Assembly: GCA_029261235.1 (NCBI GenBank)
Contig: JAJDBS010000180.1
Coordinates: 1 to 33,509, forward strand
Length of the DNA: 33,509 bases
Reading direction: 5' to 3'
DNA from: Nitrospirales bacterium
Lineage (GTDB): Bacteria > Nitrospirota > Nitrospiria > Nitrospirales > UBA8639
Below, in pieces: positions 7,470 to 15,039 of this stretch. The notes beneath the pieces are model-generated. The model was not told the DNA's origin and did not search any database. It was given only the letters and a program-made list of their open reading frames with translations. The translations under genes were made by a program, and so were the position numbers. Positions within the stretch are counted from its first letter, which is position 1, and every line of letters begins with the position of its first letter.

Positions 7470-8006
7470 TCAGCCAGCTGGTTCCGCCAGAAGACGTTGA
7501 AGAGTTTGCTCGGTTTGTTCGTAAGCCCCTTCACCAATTCTGGTGTATTGGATCGTACCTTTTTTATCAATCACATATAATGTGGGCCAGTATCGATTAC
7601 GATATTCCCGCCAGTTACGAAAATCATTATCGATAGGGACAGCATAAGAAATGTTGTTATCCTTTACGTAGTCTTTCACTCGAGCGACTTCCTTTTCGTG
7701 ACTAAATTCAGGCGAATGAACCGCAATTACGACTAACCCGTCCTTCTCATATTTCTTATGCCATTCTTTGACATAGGGCTCAATGTTCCGACAATTCCAA
7801 CAACCAAAAGTCCAAAATTCCACCATGACGACTTTTCCTCGAAGTTCAGCCATTCTAAGTGGTCCGGAATTAATCCAGGTAGGGCTCACTATTTCTGGCG
7901 CCTGCACAGTTTTAGCGAAACTAAGCGGAGCCAAATAGAATAGAGCGCTCACTATTCCGAAAAACACCAACCCTCCTATCGCTCTGGAAGCTTTCTTTCG
8001 CATCAT
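7470..8006 (-). CDS. Secreted thioredoxin-like protein with CWNC active site (TlpA/DipZ-like)
   Basis: A 178-residue exported thioredoxin-fold protein. The N-terminus is a signal peptide (Lys/Arg start, hydrophobic core about 10-28, SFA cleavage near residue 31). The thioredoxin domain has FWTFGCWNCRNIEPY with the redox pair Cys69/Cys72 and, later, the YWPTLYVID segment with the cis-proline. The wording resembles the periplasmic C-terminal domain of DipZ and TlpA/ResA-type reductases that act in disulfide reduction or cytochrome c maturation. Asn rather than Pro/His/Lys before the second Cys is unusual and may shift the redox potential. AGGAG lies 6 nt before the first of two ATG codons. It is a single gene; its substrate is unknown. 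Confidence 0.83.
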   Translation of the reverse strand: MMRKKASRAIGGLVFFGIVSALFYLAPLSFAKTVQAPEIVSPTWINSGPLRMAELRGKVVMVEFWTFGCWNCRNIEPYVKEWHKKYEKDGLVVIAVHSPEFSHEKEVARVKDYVKDNNISYAVPIDNDFRNWREYRNRYWPTLYVIDKKGTIQYTRIGEGAYEQTEQTLQRLLAEPAG

Positions 8007-8072
8007 CAGATCTCCTTATTAAAGGTCTTCCTCATTTGCCTAGATACCAACCCTTGTCATTTTTTATTTGAA

Positions 8073-8399
8073 TTATTGATTGGTCTTTCTTCTCATCAAG
8101 CTGTTACACCAAGCGTGGCTCAACAGATCATAGAATTCATGATGCACATGCGTACGATTGACAAAACGAGGTGATGAAGCACCCTCTTGGTGGTCCCTCT
8201 GACTGAGGCAGGCGTTAACTGTGTAATGTGGGAAAAATTGACGTAGCGTCGTCAAGATAGGGGCAAAGAATTCGAGATAAGCGTGGACACCACCGACCAG
8301 CGATAGGGTAAGATGGCCTTCCCCTAACCGATCGAACAACCTGCGGATGGGACTTGGATTCCTAGGGAGTGGGGGGCAACTCTTTGGTGTTCCAATCAA
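8073..8399 (-). CDS. Possible small protein downstream of the response regulator
   Basis: An open frame of up to 108 codons that begins inside the 3' end of the upstream response regulator gene (38-bp overlap, different frame). The only early start is a TTG with no good Shine-Dalgarno. The translation from about residue 18 (RRLFDRLGEG...SLVGGVHAYLEFFAPILTTL) is protein-like, with a plausible alpha/beta pattern and a His-rich C-terminal part (HVHHEF). I do not recognise a family. It is placed last in the sensor/kinase/regulator set and would be translated by coupling. It may be spurious. Confidence 0.33.
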   Translation of the reverse strand: MIGTPKSCPPLPRNPSPIRRLFDRLGEGHLTLSLVGGVHAYLEFFAPILTTLRQFFPHYTVNACLSQRDHQEGASSPRFVNRTHVHHEFYDLLSHAWCNSLMRRKTNQ

Positions 8400-8829
8400 G
8401 CCAGAACGTCCCTATGACTTCGACTAACCCGACAAAATCTTGAAAGTCTTGCGGTTTAATCAGGTAACTATTGGCATGATGCATATAGGCCTCTGTCACA
8501 TCCTGCGGAGCATTCGATGTGGTCAAGATGATGACGGGAATAGATTGTAATATGGGAGTGGTTTTTACTTTCTTCAAAATCGCGTGCCCACTGATCTTCG
8601 GAAGGCGAAGGTCAAGCAAGATGATATGGGGTCGCTGAGAGCTGGAAGCTGTTCCTTCAAGACTAATTGCCGCTAAGAAGTTCATCGCAACTTCGCCATC
8701 TTCGAGATTGATGATTTCATGGGGGGTCGGATGTTCGCTCAAGCTTCGTCGTATGAGTTCGGCATGGTCTGGATCATCTTCAATAACCAAGACACGAAAG
8801 GCTTCCTCTTGTGAAAAACTTTTCCGCAT
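8362..8829 (-). CDS. Rcp1-like single-domain response regulator
   Basis: A 155-residue stand-alone receiver of the phytochrome-response-regulator (Rcp1) class, which usually receives phosphate from a PAS- or GAF-type kinase encoded next to it. Features seen: RVLVIEDDPDHAELIRRSL (acidic pocket), the alpha2/beta3 insertion typical of this class, phosphoacceptor Asp in IILLDLRLPK, Thr-Thr in IILTTS, Lys in SYLIKPQ, and a C-terminal LVEVIGTFWLDWN helix. No output domain is present, so it acts by protein contacts. It starts 20 bp downstream of the histidine kinase gene with a GGGAGA ribosome site, so co-expression and cognate pairing are very likely. Confidence 0.9.
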   Translation of the reverse strand: MRKSFSQEEAFRVLVIEDDPDHAELIRRSLSEHPTPHEIINLEDGEVAMNFLAAISLEGTASSSQRPHIILLDLRLPKISGHAILKKVKTTPILQSIPVIILTTSNAPQDVTEAYMHHANSYLIKPQDFQDFVGLVEVIGTFWLDWNTKELPPTP

Positions 8830-8849
8830 GTTCTCATCTCCCAGTTTTC

Positions 8850-10790
8850 TCAGTTAAGAGTCCAGCACACCGTCGTCCCCTTTTCCTGGCCAACCGACTC
8901 TATCCAGATTCTCCCATGATGTAATAATACAATTCTTTTCGCAAGTGCTAAACCAACGCCTGTGCCCTGAACCCCATGATCGAGTCGTTCAAACACATCG
9001 AACACTTTCTCCTGATAAGCCGGGTCAATCCCCATGCCATTATCCCGAATAAACATGACCCGATCATTCCCATCCTGCCGTATATCAATTTCAATAGTTG
9101 GGGAAGCTTGAGAACCCAAGAACTTGAAGGCATTCTCAAGTAAATTTTGAAAAAGCTCCAAAATGCGGATCCGATCCCCTCGCACAATCGGAAGGCACGA
9201 GGAGATGTGGACGTCGACGTTGGAGTCCCGAGAACGATGTGAAGATATGAGCTCAAGGGCTTCATGTGCGACCTCGTGCAGATTCACATCATCAATGACC
9301 TCACGCGTATAACCCACACGAGAGAGCTCAAGCAAATTACTTAAGAGTCCCTGCATCTTGGTTGCAGCTGAATCAATACGTTGAAGGTCAGCTTCCACTT
9401 GATCTCTATTGCCCATACTGATGGCTTTTTTTACATACCCAAGAAATCCTCGAATCGTCACCAAGGGGCTTTTCAGATCATGTGAGACGGTATACGTGAA
9501 CTGTTCCAGTTCTGTATTTTTATGTTCGAGCTCAGCAATGAAATGTTGTCGTTCAGTCTCAACGGTATGACGCAAAGTCATATCTTTAATGAGCACCACG
9601 GCACCAAAGAATTCGTTCTGTTCATCACGAATCGGACTACTCGTATAGTCTGCCAGAAAACTCGTGCCGTCTTTTCGCCAGAGCCTCTCCTCTTCGTTGT
9701 GAAAGGCTTCTCCATTTCGAAAAGCGACAAGCAGCGGACAGTCTTCCTCCAAATCAGATGAACCATCGTGTTGACGATTATGAATGATCTCATGCATCAA
9801 ACGACCAACAAGCTCGTCTGGTTCATACCCTAACATCGAGGCAGCAGCGGGATTGGTAAACGTGTTTCTTCCCTGAAGGTCCAAGCCGTAAATGCCTTCA
9901 CCTGCAGATGAGAGAATGAGGGAATTGCGGCGATTCAACTCAAACAAGGCATCTTCCGTTTCCTTACGAACAGTGATATCTCGAATGGACCCTGCCATCC
10001 TCACAGGTCGACCATTTTCATCTCTCACGTTCGTGGCCATTGCATGAAACCAGCGATATTCACCGGCTTTCGTCTGTAGTCGATACTCAATATCAAATGG
10101 CACATTTTTTTCAAAGTGATCTTGAATAAACTGAATCGTTGATTCCCTATCATCGGGGTGAAGAAATTCTTTAAATAGGGAAAAACTAGGAGGCATTTCA
10201 TCTGGCTGATACCCAAGTAAACGATAAAACTGCGGTGACCACCATTGAGGATCTTGTGTCACATCGGGCCAATCCCAGATCCCATCATTGGTCCCCTTAA
10301 TCGCCAGATCAAACCGCTCCTGACTTTGCTTAATCTTTTGTTGAGCCTGATCAAAATCCTCGAGGAGGTTAAGAAGAGAGTGCTGTTTTTCTTCCAACGC
10401 TTCCATCTGCTTGTGTTGTTCAAACTCAATTTTCTGACGTAAGGCCTCCGCAGTTTCAGAAGCCCGAATCGCCTGAATGGCAACGAAACACGTACCCCAC
10501 ACGGCTACAATAGACAACCCACGATTCGCGGCTACCATCCAATTGGTCCCTTCGTTTGAAAAGATCCAGTACACAACCAGGATCAGGCCCGAGACGACAA
10601 ACGCCACTCCTCGTGTCACTTTTGGCTTTAAAAGGAGGACTGTGGTAATGACAGGCAGCACGTAAAGCACGCCGGCTGCTACTCCCAGCGGAATCAAGGC
10701 ATCCGCAATTCCTGCCAACAACACTAATCCGAGAGTGAGCAATTGAATGCCGAAGACTGAGAATGAAAACCGTGATGCACGGAAGCTCAT
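8850..10790 (-). CDS. Membrane PAS-PAS sensor histidine kinase
   Basis: A 646-residue kinase. Four hydrophobic segments occupy roughly residues 12-108, followed by a coiled coil (about 112-158). A first PAS/PAC domain (about 156-280, with HPDDR and EYRWFHAMATNVRDENGRP) and a second PAS/PAC (about 286-412, with GLDLQGRNTFTNPAAASMLGY) come next. The HisKA domain has the phosphorylated His437 in FTYTVSHDLKSPL. The ATPase domain has the N-box NLLENAFKF (Asn553), G1 box RDNGMGID (about 582-589), F-box and G2 box GTGVGLALAK. The HisKA type (ELEQFTYTVSHDLKSPL) is the one usually paired with Rcp1-like regulators, matching the gene downstream. Upstream, 49 bp away on the same strand, is an ethylene-receptor-type sensor lacking a kinase, which may feed into this protein (inference). 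Confidence 0.92.
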   Translation of the reverse strand: MSFRASRFSFSVFGIQLLTLGLVLLAGIADALIPLGVAAGVLYVLPVITTVLLLKPKVTRGVAFVVSGLILVVYWIFSNEGTNWMVAANRGLSIVAVWGTCFVAIQAIRASETAEALRQKIEFEQHKQMEALEEKQHSLLNLLEDFDQAQQKIKQSQERFDLAIKGTNDGIWDWPDVTQDPQWWSPQFYRLLGYQPDEMPPSFSLFKEFLHPDDRESTIQFIQDHFEKNVPFDIEYRLQTKAGEYRWFHAMATNVRDENGRPVRMAGSIRDITVRKETEDALFELNRRNSLILSSAGEGIYGLDLQGRNTFTNPAAASMLGYEPDELVGRLMHEIIHNRQHDGSSDLEEDCPLLVAFRNGEAFHNEEERLWRKDGTSFLADYTSSPIRDEQNEFFGAVVLIKDMTLRHTVETERQHFIAELEHKNTELEQFTYTVSHDLKSPLVTIRGFLGYVKKAISMGNRDQVEADLQRIDSAATKMQGLLSNLLELSRVGYTREVIDDVNLHEVAHEALELISSHRSRDSNVDVHISSCLPIVRGDRIRILELFQNLLENAFKFLGSQASPTIEIDIRQDGNDRVMFIRDNGMGIDPAYQEKVFDVFERLDHGVQGTGVGLALAKRIVLLHHGRIWIESVGQEKGTTVCWTLN

Positions 10791-10839
10791 GATGTGGGAC
10801 CGAGTCTAGATATCGGCGGATCGTTCTATCTGATGATGT

Positions 10840-11463
10840 TCATTTCGTCTCATAAGCAAGCGATCGATTCAACGCACGACAGAGATTATTGATCTGGCCT
10901 TTCAATTCAATCATTTTGAGCTCCCGCCCGGCCATATGCTGATTGAATTTGGTCAACTGATGGTTGGTTGTCGTCAACTCTTCCCTGCGCACACGTAAAT
11001 CCTGCTCTATCCTTTCGCACTGTTCGATCTCCTGCTCAAGGGCCAAATTGGCTTCTTGCAAGCTATACAAGTTCGGAAGGGTGACGACCTTGCGAACCAT
11101 TGGCCACAATAAAACTGCAGTAAAAACTGAAATTCCACCAGCACCTAATTTGAGAAAACCTGATAGGTAATAATCTGGTTGCCAAATATTCCAAATTGCC
11201 ATCATGTGGGTCAGGCCACAACCAGTGAACAAAATGACAAATAGCACGAGTAGAACCTTGAAGCGTAACGTCCTACTGTGATCTTCAAAAAATGGAGCCT
11301 TACTGCCTTTAATGGAAAAATAGGACAACGCCATGGGAAGAGAAAAATAGGCCAACGCCAACATGGCGTCAGAGGCCACATGTAACCATAGAAGTTGGGG
11401 CTCCCATAGGAAACACATCCCATGAGGCATAAATTGACTTAGGTTCGAGGTTTGGAGATCCAT
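10840..11463 (-). CDS. Ethylene-receptor (ETR1)-type copper-binding membrane sensor without kinase
   Basis: A 207-residue protein when started at the ATG at 11463, which has GGAGG 8 nt upstream; an upstream in-frame TTG at 11493 is less likely. Residues 12-130 match the three-helix sensor domain of plant ETR1 and its bacterial relatives. Helix 1 has SDAMLALAYFSLP with Asp32 at the ETR1 Asp25 position. Helix 2 has FTGCGLTH with Cys82 and His86 at the positions of ETR1 copper ligands Cys65 and His69. Helix 3 has SGFLKLGAGGISVFTAVLLWP. The motif HGMCFLWEPQLLWLH precedes helix 1, as in bacterial homologues. The rest (135-200) is coiled coil. ETR1-like proteins normally continue into GAF and kinase domains; here nothing follows, so it may be a split receptor working with the kinase encoded next. 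Ligand identity is inferred, not shown. Confidence 0.87.
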   Translation of the reverse strand: MDLQTSNLSQFMPHGMCFLWEPQLLWLHVASDAMLALAYFSLPMALSYFSIKGSKAPFFEDHSRTLRFKVLLVLFVILFTGCGLTHMMAIWNIWQPDYYLSGFLKLGAGGISVFTAVLLWPMVRKVVTLPNLYSLQEANLALEQEIEQCERIEQDLRVRREELTTTNHQLTKFNQHMAGRELKMIELKGQINNLCRALNRSLAYETK

Positions 11464-11581
11464 GCGCGCATCCTCCGGATAAGGTGACGGCAAACAATAA
11501 CTTTTTCACGAGCAGGTGGGGGTTAGATAGCGAGAATACCAAAACCGTTTAATAAAATATGCATCCTTGAAAATACATGGT

Positions 11582-11598
11582 CCACATTTCAAATGTGG
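11582..11598. promoter_or_regulatory. Perfect inverted repeat upstream of the ethylene-receptor-type gene
   Basis: CCACATTT and AAATGTGG form an 8-bp perfect inverted repeat around a single C, 119 bp upstream of the sensor start. The 17-bp dyad in otherwise unstructured non-coding DNA is the size of a dimeric regulator site. The remaining intergenic DNA (11494-11746) shows nothing else I recognise. Confidence 0.4.
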
Positions 11599-11746
11599 GC
11601 ACGCACATCGACGTTCTTGCCAATAGCGGATAGGGTTGACTCTAAAGCACGTATGGAGCTCGATGAGCGGCCTTACGTAAAACAAAGAAGTTTTTAAAAG
11701 ACAAAGGGCAGGAGCAGCTCAGAGGAGACGAGAAGGCCAACTGAAA

Positions 11747-11932
11747 CTAGCGGCGAACGGTTGGAGGCTGATTGCCTGAATCACAATACGTCGTTTGTAT
11801 GCCATTTTTATGTTCATACGTCTCACAGGAATTCCCGCTTTCGTTGGAAGAACTTCCGACGTAGCCTCCCCAGCAGCCTCCTACAAAAGTAAAGAGAGCA
11901 ATTGTAACGAGAATATGGCAGAGAATCTTCAT
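11747..11932 (-). CDS. Small putative lipoprotein
   Basis: A 61-residue product with a signal peptide (MKILCHILVTIALFTFVGGC) whose lipobox VGGC places the acylated Cys at residue 20. The mature part is short, Gly/Ser/Asn-rich, with two further cysteines (in NSCETYEH and TTYCDSG) that could form a disulfide. It starts 3 bp beyond the prfC stop codon on the same strand, with a weak AAGG ribosome site, so it could be co-transcribed with prfC. No family recognised. Confidence 0.6.
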   Translation of the reverse strand: MKILCHILVTIALFTFVGGCWGGYVGSSSNESGNSCETYEHKNGIQTTYCDSGNQPPTVRR

Positions 11933-11935
11933 GCC

Positions 11936-13546
11936 TTACCCCATATCATTGAAGTCGTGTTCGGGATTGCGTTCTCGAGCGAAGTTTTTTGACCAGGCGC
12001 TGCGAAAGAGAACCACGGCTCGATTTTGACTGTCTTTGACAACCAACGCATCGGAAGGTGGCTTAAAGGTCTCCACATCTCCCACTAACCACGCGCTGGA
12101 TTCATATGGCAGCATATCGACGATGCTCTTGACGCGATATTCACTTTCCAATCGAAATTCCAATACATCAAACTGAAGACGCCCCACGGCCCCAACAAAA
12201 AATTCCAAGCCATCCAAACTCCGCATGATTTGAATGGCCCCTTCTTTCGCGAGTTGTTCAATCCCTTTGTCAAAAGACTTGCGCATGGTGGTATCTTTTG
12301 GACGCACACGAGCAAAGACTTCCGGCTGAAATTGAGGAAGCGGTTTGTAGTTAAAGCCTTCGGTGAGCGAGATGGTATCCCCAATCTGGAATGCTCCAGT
12401 ATTGATAATACCAATGACATCTCCAGGGTAGGCGACGTCTACCGTATTGCGCTCTTTCGCCACCATGCTGTGCGGGCGTGATAATCTCACATCGCTTTTC
12501 GTCCGATGGTGCTTCACCACCATATCTCGGTCAAACTTACCTGAGCACACACGCATGAACGCGGTGCTATCACGATGACGAGGATTCATGTTGGCTTGCA
12601 ACTTAAACACATAAGCACTAAACGGCACCTCCGCTGGTTCGATCATCTGTTCATCGCCATCTGGCAAATCAGCGACTCGAGCATGCGGATGCGGGGCCAT
12701 GTCGACAAAGGCATCAAAAAATGTTTCCACGCCAAAGTTGGTCAACGCTGACCCAAAAAAGACCGGGGTCACTTTTCCGTTTTGAAACTCCTCTTTAGAA
12801 AAAGGATTTCCCGCGACTTCTAGCAACTCAAGATCATGCTCCAATTCTTCCCATATATATGCAGGCACACGACTTTTTAAAGAAGGATCATCCAGAGCAA
12901 GTGTCTCCAACTCAGGCTTTGCCGCCCCAGCCTTCGCGGTTTTGGTAAACAACAACACCTGACGAGTCTCTCGATTGACGACACCCATAAACTCTCGCCC
13001 AGACCCGATTGGCCAATTAATAGGACTCGCCTGAATACCTAAAACTTCTTCAACTTCAGTCATAAGATCTAAGGGTGTCCTACCCGGAAGATCCATTTTA
13101 TTGATTAACGTCAATACAGGAATTTGCCGAAGCCGACAGACTTCAAAGAGTTTTCGAGTTTGGGTTTCGACTCCTTTGGCCGCATCAATGACCATGATCG
13201 CGCTATCTGCGGCTGTGAGTGTTCGATACGTGTCTTCACAAAAATCCTGATGGCCAGGGGTATCTAACACGTTAATCACAGCATCTTTATATGGGAACTG
13301 CATGGCTGACGCGGTAATAGAAATTCCCCGCTCCTGCTCCATTTCCATCCAGTCTGACGTCGCCGATTTCCGATCCTTCCTCGCACCTACCATCCCGGCC
13401 GTTCGGAGCATGCCGGAATAGAGCAAGAGCTTTTCCGTTAAGGTCGTTTTCCCCGCATCGGGATGGCTAATAATCGCAAATGTTCGTCGTTTACTGGCAG
13501 CGATACGAATTTCTTGTGTGAGCTGAGTCGTCATTTGATCAGTCAT
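11936..13546 (-). CDS. prfC: Peptide chain release factor 3
   Basis: RF3 is the translational GTPase that recycles RF1/RF2 from the ribosome after peptide release. The 536-residue protein shows the P-loop SHPDAGKTTLTEKLL (about residues 27-41), switch I with the MEMEQERGISIT stretch, G3 DTPGHQDF, G4 NKMD, and the RF3-specific C-terminal domains (KPLPQFQPEVFARVRP and VGAVGRLQFDVLEFRLE). The length and the absence of an EF-G domain IV fit RF3 and not EF-G or BipA. It is intact, with an 89-bp gap to the upstream TolC-type gene, so it may have its own promoter. Confidence 0.96.
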   Translation of the reverse strand: MTDQMTTQLTQEIRIAASKRRTFAIISHPDAGKTTLTEKLLLYSGMLRTAGMVGARKDRKSATSDWMEMEQERGISITASAMQFPYKDAVINVLDTPGHQDFCEDTYRTLTAADSAIMVIDAAKGVETQTRKLFEVCRLRQIPVLTLINKMDLPGRTPLDLMTEVEEVLGIQASPINWPIGSGREFMGVVNRETRQVLLFTKTAKAGAAKPELETLALDDPSLKSRVPAYIWEELEHDLELLEVAGNPFSKEEFQNGKVTPVFFGSALTNFGVETFFDAFVDMAPHPHARVADLPDGDEQMIEPAEVPFSAYVFKLQANMNPRHRDSTAFMRVCSGKFDRDMVVKHHRTKSDVRLSRPHSMVAKERNTVDVAYPGDVIGIINTGAFQIGDTISLTEGFNYKPLPQFQPEVFARVRPKDTTMRKSFDKGIEQLAKEGAIQIMRSLDGLEFFVGAVGRLQFDVLEFRLESEYRVKSIVDMLPYESSAWLVGDVETFKPPSDALVVKDSQNRAVVLFRSAWSKNFARERNPEHDFNDMG

Positions 13547-13635
13547 ATTCTCTTTTCTCTCAACATGTATTCATTCCCAGGAAATAGCTCAAGACTGTGA
13601 AGCATGATTCTCGTCTTTCGCCTTTCGCTTCACGT

Positions 13636-15003
13636 CTACAGGTCTTGCAATCGTCCTTGTGACCGAGCGAGATTAATTCGAGCAGCATTAAAATTAAAGA
13701 GCGATTCAATGACATTATCTCGTGCTTGAGCGACTGAAGTTTGTGCGTTAGTCACTTCAATATTGGTTGCCACACCCACAGCAAACCGTTCCCGCGCTAA
13801 CTCCAGCTCCGTGAGAGAGAGCTTCAGTCCTTCTTTGGCCACCGAGACTTGTTTTTTGGATGAATGAAGCGTGAGGAGCGCATCTCTCACTTCCAACGTG
13901 ACTTGGTACCGAGTATCTAGCGATGTAATCGCTTCTTGTCTCACCAAACTTTTACTTTCAGAAATACGACCTTCCCGTTGACCGCCATCAAATATGGGAA
14001 CGGTCATTAAAACTTGCACATTATCGGTCGTCAGCATGTCGGGAATTTTATTGCCAATCAGACCAACATCACCCGAAGCTTGGATTGAAGGCAATCGTTC
14101 GCTTGCCACAGAACTGTGCGTGAGCGAGGCCAACCGTTCTCGCTGTTTTTGGACTTTTAATTCTGTTCGATTCTCATTGGCCACAGCCAACGCCTCTGCT
14201 ATCGTCTGCTCTGGCACTGAGACCATGGCCATTTCATCAGTGAGGACTAAGACCACATCAAAGGAAAGACCCATCGCTCGAATTAAATTGAGTTTCGCTC
14301 GATCGCGTTCGTTCTCGGCGACTAATAATCGTTGCCGGACATTCTCCAACTGCACTTTTGCCCGCGTGACATCTAAACGAGTAGCCATGCCAGCCGATTT
14401 GCGTTCGGTCGCCAGGCGTAACAATTGTTGATTCAACGTCACATCAGCTTTTCGTGCCTCTACCGCAGCTTTCGCTCGAAGCGTTTCGAGATAGACGAGC
14501 CCCACGGTGGCCATCGTATCCCGCTTCGTCACTTCGGCATTCAGTGATGCCACATCGACACCGGACTTGGCCGCGCGCCATTTTTGTATAAGGCTCAGAC
14601 TAAAGACATTTTGGGTTAAGGCGGCCCGTGCTTCATAGAATTTTCTGGGATCTGACACCGTTGGGCTCCCACCAAATGATCCCGTAAAAAACCGTCGGCG
14701 TGCTCCGCTCAATCGGCCTGAAAGATTTGGCAGCAACGCCCCCAATCGTGTATTGGCAACATCTTGCGCTTGAAGAATGCGTTCTTGAAATATCCGTACA
14801 GTAGGGTTCTGATTCACGGAAGCGTCCATCGCATCGCGTAAACTTAATGTTAATACTGGGGGTTGGGATTTCGCAGCAGGTGCGGCCTCGGCTGCAGCGA
14901 ATCCTGTTTGGCCCCAACCACACAGAAGGACGATCAGGCTTACCCTCAGGACACAGACGAAGGCACCGAGTCTTCGATAGTGGACTTGTGTTATCTGATT
15001 CAT
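13636..15003 (-). CDS. TolC-family outer-membrane efflux channel
   Basis: The outer-membrane duct of a tripartite efflux pump. The 455-residue product has a signal peptide (hydrophobic core about 14-32, cleavage near GFAAAEA) and two tandem OEP repeats of long helices and beta strands. Typical OEP wording is visible: LRDAMDASVNQNPTVRIFQERI near the N-terminus, RLLVAENERDRAKLNLIRAMG in the middle, and ELARERFAVGVATNIEVTNAQTSVAQARDN near the C-terminus. It is the third gene of the minus-strand set adaptor-RND-TolC, 36 bp after the RND gene. The transported compounds cannot be told from this gene. Confidence 0.92.
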   Translation of the reverse strand: MNQITQVHYRRLGAFVCVLRVSLIVLLCGWGQTGFAAAEAAPAAKSQPPVLTLSLRDAMDASVNQNPTVRIFQERILQAQDVANTRLGALLPNLSGRLSGARRRFFTGSFGGSPTVSDPRKFYEARAALTQNVFSLSLIQKWRAAKSGVDVASLNAEVTKRDTMATVGLVYLETLRAKAAVEARKADVTLNQQLLRLATERKSAGMATRLDVTRAKVQLENVRQRLLVAENERDRAKLNLIRAMGLSFDVVLVLTDEMAMVSVPEQTIAEALAVANENRTELKVQKQRERLASLTHSSVASERLPSIQASGDVGLIGNKIPDMLTTDNVQVLMTVPIFDGGQREGRISESKSLVRQEAITSLDTRYQVTLEVRDALLTLHSSKKQVSVAKEGLKLSLTELELARERFAVGVATNIEVTNAQTSVAQARDNVIESLFNFNAARINLARSQGRLQDL

Positions 15004-15039
15004 GAAAAAATCTGGCTCATCATATTCATAACTTTTTTG

